Below are positions 1 to 5,568 of a stretch of DNA of 11,476 nucleotides, piece after piece. Within the stretch, counting starts at the first letter, position 1. Every line of letters starts with the position of its first letter. Source of the stretch: Treponema sp. (GTDB taxonomy: Bacteria; Spirochaetota; Spirochaetia; Treponematales; Breznakiellaceae); the NCBI GenBank assembly GCA_009785545.1, contig WQWD01000049.1:1-11476 (forward strand). Reading direction: 5' to 3'. A model generated the notes under the pieces. It worked only from the letters and a program-made list of their open reading frames with translations, did not search any database and had not been told where the DNA came from. The translations under genes were made by a program, and so were the position numbers.

Positions 1-758
1 ATACGAGCGTTTAGTTCACCCACAACACGCACCCCGATAAGTTTCCCCCAATTTTTATAATCATTATAAATTTTAAAAATCTGAGGTTCATCGGTGAAAG
101 GATCAATTGTTTTGCCTTTACCGATTCCGGGGAAACGAAGAAGAAAACCATCCTGATACGGGATGAGTTCAAAAGCCGATAAAAGACCAGTTTTAGCGAG
201 GAGCGGTTGAATGTAGATGTCCATATAACCGCTGCATTCATTTACTTTTACGCGTGAAGAACTTCTTTGTTCCAGAAGCAAAGCAGTATCAGTCTGATTG
301 TGTTCTTTGAACATCTGAAGAGCTTCTTCGTAAGAAAGATATTTAGACGTGATTGGCAAATCTTTACTCACCAAGCGGCGCATTTCTTCTTCCAATTTTT
401 CTACGTCTCCTGATTGGGGCTTTTCGCCGGAAATCAAAGTATAATAATAACTGTTACCAAGAGAATGTCCGACATAAACCCCGTCGGTTGGAAAAATATT
501 CTTGGCGGCGATTGCCATAACGAATGAAAGGGTACGCCTGTAAATCATCGCTCCTTCCGAAGAATCCATAAGAACAGGCTCTAAAGATGCGTTTACAAAA
601 AGTGAAGTTTCAAGCGGAAGTATTTCGTTATTTACCTTGATTGCCGCAAGATCAGCGCAGTTAATGCCGAAATTTTCGATTATATCCTGAGCCGAGGTTC
701 CATATGCGCAAGATACAGTTTTTTGAGTGTTAGTAAAGTTTATGTTTATTGTATTCAT
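1..758 (-). CDS. TGS-domain nucleoside (uridine-type) kinase, N-terminal part, runs off left edge
   Basis: Reading leftward from the ATG at 756-758 gives 252 uninterrupted codons that are still open at the window edge. The first ~60 residues (MNTINI...) look like a TGS domain. Next comes a segment resembling the second additional domain of threonyl-tRNA synthetases (GHSLGNSYYYTL near residue 110), then RVVGELNAR at the visible end. In this family that stretch leads into a P-loop uridine/nucleoside kinase domain, so the kinase half, including Walker A, should lie outside the window. Whole family members are about 550 residues. The expected role is phosphorylation of uridine or a related nucleoside in the cytoplasm; the TGS and SAD-like parts may bind nucleotide or RNA, but their role is not settled. 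The start is supported because the TGS fold begins within the first few residues. There is no Shine-Dalgarno; a TATAAT box lies 6 nt upstream. It diverges from the lipoprotein at 923. Confidence 0.8.
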   Translation of the reverse strand, partial: MNTININFTNTQKTVSCAYGTSAQDIIENFGINCADLAAIKVNNEILPLETSLFVNASLEPVLMDSSEGAMIYRRTLSFVMAIAAKNIFPTDGVYVGHSLGNSYYYTLISGEKPQSGDVEKLEEEMRRLVSKDLPITSKYLSYEEALQMFKEHNQTDTALLLEQRSSSRVKVNECSGYMDIYIQPLLAKTGLLSAFELIPYQDGFLLRFPGIGKGKTIDPFTDEPQIFKIYNDYKNWGKLIGVRVVGELNAR

Positions 759-764
759 GCAGAT

Positions 765-794
765 ATTATAACACAGTTATAATTAAAATTACAA
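765..794 (-). promoter_or_regulatory. Promoter of the nucleoside kinase gene, predicted leaderless
   Basis: On the minus strand there is TTGTAA (789-794), an 18-nt spacer and a perfect TATAAT (765-770), preceded by TG one base away (extended -10, TGTTATAAT). Only six bases (759-764) separate the -10 box from the ATG. The predicted transcription start is therefore the A of the start codon itself, and no ribosome binding site is present. Confidence 0.65.
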
Positions 795-800
795 GAAAAT

Positions 801-837
801 GAGGCTGTCCCAAAAACTAAAGTTTTGGAACAGCCTC
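801..837. repeat. Palindromic repeat, copy R1
   Basis: The left arm is GAGGCTGTCCCAAAAACT and the right arm is AGTTTTGGAACAGCCTC, separated by two bases. The arms match apart from one mismatch and one missing base. It belongs to the same family as the copies at 1521-1580, 6878-6922, 6935-6971 and 7016-7052. It lies between two divergent promoters, so it cannot be terminating either flanking gene. Confidence 0.85.
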
Positions 838-887
838 AAATACTAAAAAGAGCTCCTAATCTGGTTTTGAAAAAAAACTCAAAAAAA

Positions 888-916
888 CTGATTTTTTTTC
901 ATTTATAAGATATAAT
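888..916 (+). promoter_or_regulatory. Promoter of the repeat lipoprotein gene, predicted leaderless
   Basis: A perfect TATAAT at 911-916 is followed by six bases (GTTAGT) and then the ATG at 923, so transcription should start at the start codon. The -35 region is weak (CTGATT at 888-893, 17-nt spacer), but long A and T tracts at 870-899 could act as an UP-type element. No Shine-Dalgarno is present. Confidence 0.55.
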
Positions 917-922
917 GTTAGT

Positions 923-1381
923 ATGAGAAAGATAAAATGGATTTGCTTAATAATTTTTATACTATCAACATCTGCCTGCGAACTTTTTCTGGACTATTTG
1001 GAGTTTACTTCCGAGCGTGAAAGAAACTTAATCAGGGTGTATGCAGGAAGTTCTGGTTCCGATGTTGCTTTCAGAGTTGAAAGAACTCCCTCTGGCGGAT
1101 TTCACAGAGTTTACGGCAGTTCCGGTTTTTCAGTAATTTACAGAATAGATGCAAACCCGGACTGGCGCGGCGAGCGGCGGATTTTATCCGGGAGCTCCGG
1201 GTCAAACGTTGCTTACAGAATCGAAGCTAACTCTGATTGGCGTGGCGAGAGAAGAGTATTTTCCGGCAGAACAGGGCAGACTGTAATTTATAGAGTTGAA
1301 GATCGACCTGATTGGCGTGGGCAAAGGCGGGTTCTTTCCGGGAATTTCGGCTTATCTGTTGTTTTTCGGATTGATGAATAA
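923..1381 (+). CDS. Small lipoprotein made of ~25-residue tandem repeats
   Basis: 152 residues. The N-terminus has basic residues, a hydrophobic stretch (WICLIIFIL) and STSA-Cys19, a relaxed spirochaetal lipobox, so the mature protein should be lipid-anchored in the cell envelope. From residue 38 to the end there are five copies of a 24-25-residue unit (38-61, 62-85, 86-110, 111-135, 136-152, the last one short). The pattern is roughly R-V-(aromatic/L)-SGSSG-x-x-V-x-Y-R-(I/V)-(E/D)-A-N-x-D-WRGER. Alternation of hydrophobic and polar residues with glycine turns suggests repeated beta-hairpins. I do not recognise the family, and no catalytic motif is visible. Possible roles are surface binding or envelope structure, but this is only inference. 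The start is fixed by the signal peptide. It has its own promoter and no operon partner on this strand. Confidence 0.75.
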   Translation: MRKIKWICLIIFILSTSACELFLDYLEFTSERERNLIRVYAGSSGSDVAFRVERTPSGGFHRVYGSSGFSVIYRIDANPDWRGERRILSGSSGSNVAYRIEANSDWRGERRVFSGRTGQTVIYRVEDRPDWRGQRRVLSGNFGLSVVFRIDE

Positions 1382-1390
1382 TTTTTTATT

Positions 1391-1516
1391 CGTGGCGAGG
1401 GTTTAATACCCCACCGAACCGAAGGTTCGACTTCAGGGCGTTTTCTAAAGGTATTAAACCCGAGTCCAATACCTTTAGAGAACAACATACCTCGTCCCTT
1501 CAGGGCGAGGTTGTTG
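1391..1516. repeat. Composite inverted-repeat block with competing hairpins
   Basis: Non-coding stretch with three dyads. GGGTTTAATACC (1399-1410) pairs perfectly with GGTATTAAACCC (1450-1461), enclosing a hairpin CGAACC-GAA-GGTTCG (1415-1429). TCTAAAGGTATT (1444-1455) pairs perfectly with AATACCTTTAGA (1468-1479). A third hairpin at 1481-1515 has arms AACAAC...CCTCG and CGAGG...TTGTT around CCC-TTCA-GGG. The first two pairings compete for bases 1450-1455. CTTCAGGGCG occurs twice (1431-1440 and 1498-1507). It could be a mobile-element remnant or a structured RNA; no transposase is nearby. Confidence 0.7.
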
Positions 1517-1520
1517 ATAA

Positions 1521-1580
1521 ATTGAGGCTGTCTCAAAACTGACCGAACCGAAGGTTCGCAGTTTTTGGGACAGGTTCAAT
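1521..1580. repeat. Palindromic repeat, copy R2, with a second palindrome in its loop
   Basis: The outer arms are ATTGAGGCTGTCTCAAAACT (1521-1540) and AGTTTTTGGGACAGGTTCAAT (1560-1580). The loop contains CGAACC-GAA-GGTTCG (1544-1558), a perfect 6-bp hairpin that also occurs at 1415-1429. The shared 17-mer is ACCGAACCGAAGGTTCG. It lies 10 bases past the stop of the 1591-2160 gene, so it could secondarily act as a transcript end. Confidence 0.85.
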
Positions 1581-1590
1581 TGCTGACTGT

Positions 1591-2160
1591 TCATTGTAAT
1601 GCAATAGCAATTTTAGATTTAAAGTCCTTTTCTGTTATTTTGCCTTTCAGATAGTCCGTAACAATTTGGCGGATAACAGGAGGAAAAGAACTCCAGTAAC
1701 GTCCCGGCCATGCGCCAATTTCATCGCGAAGTCCTTTGTCAACTGACTCTTGCATAGTGCCGTTAGAAAACGAGACAAATTGCTCGATCATCGAAAGCAG
1801 AACATCAGATGGCAAGCCGTGAGCTTTTGCGGTTTGAGCGGTTGTACTTGAAGGCAGCCAAGCCTGGCAAAGTTCCGCAATTTGGTTTTCGTTAAGTTCC
1901 GGTGCGTGTTCACGGCAGATTCTTTTGATCATTTCATTAATGGAACCTCTCATGCCATCAATTATTTTATCAGTGCCTCCGCCAAGGCTTGCGCTGATTT
2001 CCGCAGCCATTTTTTCCGGGTTGGGAATATTTCCTACGGTTTGAAACATTGCAAGGTTTCGCCGACGCCTGACTACAGCTTCGGCTAAAACCTCTATAGA
2101 GGCGTTATCGCTGTGGTTAATTATATAGTCAAGCGCTTGTAATAGCTTGGTATCTGCCAT
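1591..2160 (-). CDS. Uncharacterised 189-residue helical protein
   Basis: I do not recognise this protein. It starts MADTKLLQALDYI and is predicted largely helical and soluble, with no signal peptide or membrane segment. Visible features are a basic run RRRR (31-34) within a helix, a glycine run (LGGGTDK, 59-65), two cysteines (82 and 98) and an aromatic-rich turn AWPGRYWSSFPP (150-161). A charged C-terminal helix follows. The N-terminal helix plus arginine cluster could suit nucleic-acid binding, but no classical helix-turn-helix is obvious. It starts 51 nt after the rpmB stop on the same strand, so read-through from rpmB is possible. No Shine-Dalgarno precedes the ATG; instead the start lies four bases from a palindrome in the tandem 16-bp units at 2164-2211, which suggests separate, perhaps self-controlled, expression. 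Codon use looks like its neighbours. Confidence 0.7.
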   Translation of the reverse strand: MADTKLLQALDYIINHSDNASIEVLAEAVVRRRRNLAMFQTVGNIPNPEKMAAEISASLGGGTDKIIDGMRGSINEMIKRICREHAPELNENQIAELCQAWLPSSTTAQTAKAHGLPSDVLLSMIEQFVSFSNGTMQESVDKGLRDEIGAWPGRYWSSFPPVIRQIVTDYLKGKITEKDFKSKIAIALQ

Positions 2161-2163
2161 TTG

Positions 2164-2211
2164 TAGTATCTATGATACTTAGTATTTACAATACTTTGTA
2201 TCTTGCAGTAT
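2164..2211 (-). promoter_or_regulatory. Three tandem 16-bp palindromic units, candidate operator
   Basis: TAGTATCTATGATACT (2164-2179) and TAGTATTTACAATACT (2180-2195) are head-to-tail units, each holding a perfect 6-bp dyad with a 3-nt centre. A degenerate third unit (2196-2211) keeps GTATC and AGTAT. AGTATTTAC also recurs directly at 2181-2189 and 2207-2215. The array fills the gap between rpmB and the 189-aa gene, where that gene's promoter should lie, so it is a plausible operator. Confidence 0.5.
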
Positions 2212-2403
2212 TTACGCTTTTTTTTGCTTGGATTCTGTTTTCAAACAACGAGTACAAATTTTGCGTCTTTTTACAGTCCCATTTATTTCGGCTTTTACGC
2301 TTACCAGATTGGGCTTCCATGTTCTGCGGGTACGATTTTTGGCGTGGCTGACCCTATTTCCTGTAATTGTATGTTTTCCGCATTCTTCACAAATCCGTGA
2401 CAT
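2212..2403 (-). CDS. rpmB: Large-subunit ribosomal protein bL28
   Basis: 63 residues, a normal length for bL28. It starts MSRICEECGK and has the expected basic core (AKNRTRRTWKPNL) followed by the segment with KRRKICTRCLK. It binds 23S rRNA in the 50S subunit. This is the zinc-binding (C+) form: Cys5, Cys8, Cys50 and Cys53 make two CxxC pairs. Many bacteria also carry a cysteine-free copy used under zinc limitation; none is seen here. A strong purine-rich ribosome binding site (AAGGAAGGAAG) lies just before the ATG. A good promoter is found about 40-70 bases upstream. The pot operon ends upstream on the same strand, with a hairpin between, so rpmB is probably transcribed separately. Confidence 0.93.
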   Translation of the reverse strand: MSRICEECGKHTITGNRVSHAKNRTRRTWKPNLVSVKAEINGTVKRRKICTRCLKTESKQKKA

Positions 2404-2448
2404 TATCTTCCTTCCTTCTTAATTAGGGGATTTTTAATTCTCTCTCTT

Positions 2449-2477
2449 TTTATATCAAAAAAAATGATTTATGTAAA
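2449..2477 (-). promoter_or_regulatory. Promoter of rpmB
   Basis: On the minus strand there is TTTACA (2472-2477), a 17-nt spacer containing a T8 run, and TATAAA (2449-2454). The predicted start near 2442 gives a leader of about 38 nt that includes the rpmB ribosome binding site. Confidence 0.65.
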
Positions 2478-2521
2478 GTGCTTGAGAATAGATATCAGAC
2501 ATTAGGGCAAAATACATACAC

Positions 2522-2550
2522 CGGCAGGGGTTTTTGCAGTCCCTCTGCCG
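2522..2550 (-). terminator. Hairpin ending the pot operon
   Basis: Arms CGGCAG-GGG (2522-2530) and CCC-T-CTGCCG (2541-2550) form a GC-rich stem with one bulged base. It begins 13 nt past the potD stop. The minus strand continues into a T-rich stretch (TGTATGTATTTTG), which is weaker than a classic U-tract, so termination may be partial. Confidence 0.6.
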
Positions 2551-2563
2551 ATGATTGTATTCA

Positions 2564-3652
2564 TTACTGACCAATCCTGATCGAGTTAAACCAAGCGTCT
2601 GTGTAAAGATCAAACGTTGCCGGATCGAGATATCTTACAAGTTCGGAGTTCAGCATATCCTCTGATGTATAAAACATAAAACCTGTGGTTAGTTCACGGG
2701 CAGGAACATTGGCTGTCGCCGGCAAGCCGAACGCAGTAACAAATTCGGCGTAGATTTCCGGCCTGTGGATAAAATCTACGAATTTGTGAGCCAATTCGGC
2801 ATTTCTTGCATCTCTTAAAAGAACCATAAAGTCAACAAAGGATGGTCCGCCTTCTTCGGGGAGGAAGAAAACTGTATGTTCAAAAATGGGAAGCTCGTTG
2901 ATTTCGTAAAATACCGATTCGGGGAAACCGTGAACAACCCAGAATTCGCCGTTGGCAAAACCTTTGGCAAAAGCATCTGCATCGAATCTTACAAGGTTTG
3001 GACTCCAATAAGTGTTGATATGATCTCTTGCTGCAATAATTTCTTCCGGGTTATCCGTGTTTACCGAAAAACCAAGATAAGCGAGCGCTCCGCCGATTGT
3101 TTCGCGTAAATCGTCTAACATTGTCATGCGTCCGCGCAAATCTTCTCTTTCGAAGATTGACCAGCTTTTTTCAAATTCGGGGACTCTTTCGGTATTTACA
3201 AGAACACCTCCCATTCCATAAAAATAGGGAATGGCGTAATTCATCGCAGGGTCTGCCGTGAGCCTGGAAACAAGAACCGGGCAAAGATTGGCAAGATTGG
3301 GAATTAAAGAATGATCGAATCTTTGCAGCATATTACTTTGCATCATCAAAGGAATAAAATCATTGGAAGGAAATACTAAGTCGAACTGGCGGCCAAATCT
3401 TCTTGCCAATCCTCCGAACAACCCTTCTCTTTGTCCTTGTGATGTCAAGAGTCTGGCGAACATATCTTCATTAGAGGTGAACTCATCGTAAACGACTCTG
3501 ACATTAAATTCTTCTTCGAATTGTCGAATAACAGAATCCGGAATGTAATAAGTCCAGTTAAAAATATATAACCGCTCTCTCGAATCACAGGACATAATGA
3601 CAGGCACAAGAGCTGCCAAAACCACATAAAAGATGAACTTAATTTTTTTCAC
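2564..3652 (-). CDS. potD: Spermidine/putrescine-binding lipoprotein PotD
   Basis: 362 residues. It is the solute-binding subunit of the polyamine ABC importer. A signal peptide ends in IMS-Cys22, a spirochaetal lipobox, so it should be tethered to the outer face of the inner membrane. Family hallmarks are YIFNWTYYIPD (29-39), the SNEDMFARL stretch (60-68), DLVFPSND (91-98), GMGGVLVNT (146-154), MLDDLRET (178-185) and GGPSFVDF (268-275). Compared with the well-known E. coli protein, it carries roughly 15 extra residues around 72-88 (GQREGLFGGLARRFG). A phenylalanine (272) sits near a usual ligand-stacking tryptophan, two before the conserved Asp274. Ligand preference is therefore uncertain. 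The start is GTG at 3650-3652, chosen because AGGAGG lies six bases upstream and the signal peptide begins there. It is the last gene of the operon, 97 bases after potC. Confidence 0.93.
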   Translation of the reverse strand: MKKIKFIFYVVLAALVPVIMSCDSRERLYIFNWTYYIPDSVIRQFEEEFNVRVVYDEFTSNEDMFARLLTSQGQREGLFGGLARRFGRQFDLVFPSNDFIPLMMQSNMLQRFDHSLIPNLANLCPVLVSRLTADPAMNYAIPYFYGMGGVLVNTERVPEFEKSWSIFEREDLRGRMTMLDDLRETIGGALAYLGFSVNTDNPEEIIAARDHINTYWSPNLVRFDADAFAKGFANGEFWVVHGFPESVFYEINELPIFEHTVFFLPEEGGPSFVDFMVLLRDARNAELAHKFVDFIHRPEIYAEFVTAFGLPATANVPARELTTGFMFYTSEDMLNSELVRYLDPATFDLYTDAWFNSIRIGQ

Positions 3653-3749
3653 CTAAAACCTCCTGTTGACGATCACACTAGTATCGCCAAATTAAATTAA
3701 TATATGTTTATCTCCTCTGGAGTTAAACTACTACTGCCAAAAGGCATAC

Positions 3750-4619
3750 TCATTTTGCGGCGATATACTTTAGGAATTTTCTAAGCATAATCGCCAAAAT
3801 AACAGTTCCGATAATCATCACAACCGAAAGCGCACTGATAAGCGGTGTAATGCCGCCTCTTTTTGTAATTGCCGAAAGAATAAATACGGGCAGAGTAGAG
3901 GAGCCCGGACCTGCAACAAAAAATGTAATAACAAAATCTTCCAGCGACAAAGTAATCGCTGTTAAAAACCCGGAAATAATGCCCGGTTTACATATCGGAA
4001 GAGTTATTTTAAACAGTGTTTGTCTTTCGCTGGCTCCAAGATCTGACGCCGCTTCGATAATTGAAAAATCAAACTCATAAAGCCTGGACATTACCAAAAG
4101 AAAAACAAATGGAATGTTAAAAGTTGTATGCGCTATGTAAATCGTAAAAAGTCCAAGCGGAATTCCAACGGCGGCGAAAAAAATCGAAAGCGAAACGCCA
4201 AAAATGATTTCCGGCAAAATCATCGGCAGGAAAGAAATCGTTTGCACATAACCGCGTAATTTGAATCTGTACCAGCTGACTCCAATCGCGCCGACAGTGC
4301 CGATAATTGTAGCTGTTGTTGCTGACGTTAATGCGATAACTACGCTGTTCCTGAACGCTGTCCAAAGTCCTCGTTCTGTTAACAGGCGCTGATACCACCT
4401 AAAGGAAAATCCTGTCCATGTCATGCTTGTCGAACTGTTAAACGAATAGATTACCAATACAAAAAGCGGAAGAAAAAGAAAGATAAGCGTTAGTACAAAA
4501 ATAGTTTGAGAAAGCGAAAAACGGCTTCCAAAAGCACGTCTTGCGTGCCTCTCCGCTTCGCTGTGAGTTTTTTGTTTATTTGGGGTAAAGGCTGAACGAA
4601 CCATATTCATAGTTTTCAT
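3750..4619 (-). CDS. potC: Polyamine ABC transporter permease PotC
   Basis: 289 residues, one of the two membrane subunits of the spermidine/putrescine importer. About six membrane segments are visible (roughly 37-60, 91-115, 127-150, 157-178, 212-235, 258-280). The EAA loop that docks onto the ATPase is intact: IIEAASDLGAS (187-197), then KITLP (204-208). The N-terminal ~30 residues are unusually long, polar and basic (NKQKTHSEAERHARRAF) for PotC, which may mean the true start is later. ATGs at 4619, 4610 and 4604 are all in frame and near the ribosome binding site. That site (GGGGAGG) lies inside the last codons of potB, about 12 bases before the first ATG. Only seven bases separate it from potB, consistent with translational coupling. 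Confidence 0.92.
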   Translation of the reverse strand: MKTMNMVRSAFTPNKQKTHSEAERHARRAFGSRFSLSQTIFVLTLIFLFLPLFVLVIYSFNSSTSMTWTGFSFRWYQRLLTERGLWTAFRNSVVIALTSATTATIIGTVGAIGVSWYRFKLRGYVQTISFLPMILPEIIFGVSLSIFFAAVGIPLGLFTIYIAHTTFNIPFVFLLVMSRLYEFDFSIIEAASDLGASERQTLFKITLPICKPGIISGFLTAITLSLEDFVITFFVAGPGSSTLPVFILSAITKRGGITPLISALSVVMIIGTVILAIMLRKFLKYIAAK

Positions 4620-4626
4620 TATATTT

Positions 4627-5568
4627 TTATACCTCCCCTGTAAACGCTGAAGCGGTTTTCCCGGCGGCTTTTGTATCTCTGTTTTTTGCTTCTTTTTTAT
4701 TGATACGCATCATCCAAAGAATACCAATCATAGTAATAAAAGTGAGAACTGTTGAAATGGCGGCGGCTCTTGGCCAGTTACGCTCGCCTCTGAGAAAATC
4801 CGAGATACGCTGACCTAACATATAAGAATCCATACCGCCTACCAGCATAGGAACAGCGAACGCTCCAAAAATCGGAATAAAAGTAAAAAGTATAGCTGTC
4901 ATAATGCCGCCCTGAATGTTAGGAAGCAGAACTTTTATGATAGAAGTAAATTTGCTTGCCCCAAGATCACGGGAGGCTTCTAAAAGCGAAAAATCAAATT
5001 TATCGATTGTAGAAAACAAAGGCAAAATGGCATACGGCAAGTACATATAAACCAAAACAAGAATGACGGCGTTTTGCGTGTATAACAATGGAAGAAAGTC
5101 CTCGATAAGACCGAGCCGCATCAGCAAGGTATTTATAAAACCGCTGTTCCCTAAAATCATTATCCACGCAAAAACTCTGATAAGAAAATTAGTCCAAAAT
5201 GGAATAATGATCAGAAGTAACAGCAAAGTTTGATGTTTGCTTCTTGCCATAAAATAACCGCAGGGAAGAGCGATTAAAATGGTAATAGTTGTAGCGATTA
5301 CTGCCGTTATTATTGTCCTAAGCACTATGCGCAAAAGTACCGGGTCTGCCAGATGGCGGTAAGCGTCAAGTGAAAATTGCCATATAACGCCGTGCCGCAT
5401 ATCTCTTTCAAGAAAACTGTAAAGAACAATAATGAGAACCGGCGCAAGAAAAAACAAAGTGAACCAGATTGCCATCGGCATTGAGTAGCGTAATCCTTTG
5501 TTTTTTATCTTCGGCGCTAAAGTAATCGTCGGTGTTTTTACCTCCGTTACTTTTACTGCCGGGCTCAA
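4627..5568 (-). CDS. potB: Polyamine ABC transporter permease PotB
   Basis: 313 residues, the second membrane subunit of the polyamine importer. Six membrane segments can be drawn (about 33-52, 78-105, 113-140, 165-188, 222-243, 268-288). The EAA motif is LLEASRDLGAS (195-205), followed by IKVLLP (211-216). The N-terminal ~28 and C-terminal ~25 residues are polar, cytoplasmic tails. The start is a TTG whose bases overlap the potA stop in the four-base sequence TTGA. GAGG lies seven bases upstream inside potA. Met30 is the next clear in-frame start, but it would remove residues leading into the first helix. The overlap implies coupled translation with potA, which suits fixed subunit ratios. 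Confidence 0.92.
   Translation of the reverse strand: MSPAVKVTEVKTPTITLAPKIKNKGLRYSMPMAIWFTLFFLAPVLIIVLYSFLERDMRHGVIWQFSLDAYRHLADPVLLRIVLRTIITAVIATTITILIALPCGYFMARSKHQTLLLLLIIIPFWTNFLIRVFAWIMILGNSGFINTLLMRLGLIEDFLPLLYTQNAVILVLVYMYLPYAILPLFSTIDKFDFSLLEASRDLGASKFTSIIKVLLPNIQGGIMTAILFTFIPIFGAFAVPMLVGGMDSYMLGQRISDFLRGERNWPRAAAISTVLTFITMIGILWMMRINKKEAKNRDTKAAGKTASAFTGEV

Noticed and set aside
1288..1536. 82-codon open frame on the minus strand across the palindromic block
   Set aside because: It runs antisense through the end of the lipoprotein gene and through the inverted repeats. It has no ribosome site, and its sequence is explained by the repeats. It could be a remnant of an element gene, but I cannot support it as coding.
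2164..2215. Tandem repeats as a CRISPR array or replication iterons
   Set aside because: Units are 16 bp, head to tail and without spacers, and there are no cas or replication-initiator genes. An operator is the simpler reading.
3653..3749. Short reading frame or attenuator in the potC-potD gap
   Set aside because: Two tiny hairpins (3712-3722 and 3735-3746) and a GGAG site are present, but no start codon with a credible peptide and no U-tract, so nothing beyond a spacer can be supported.
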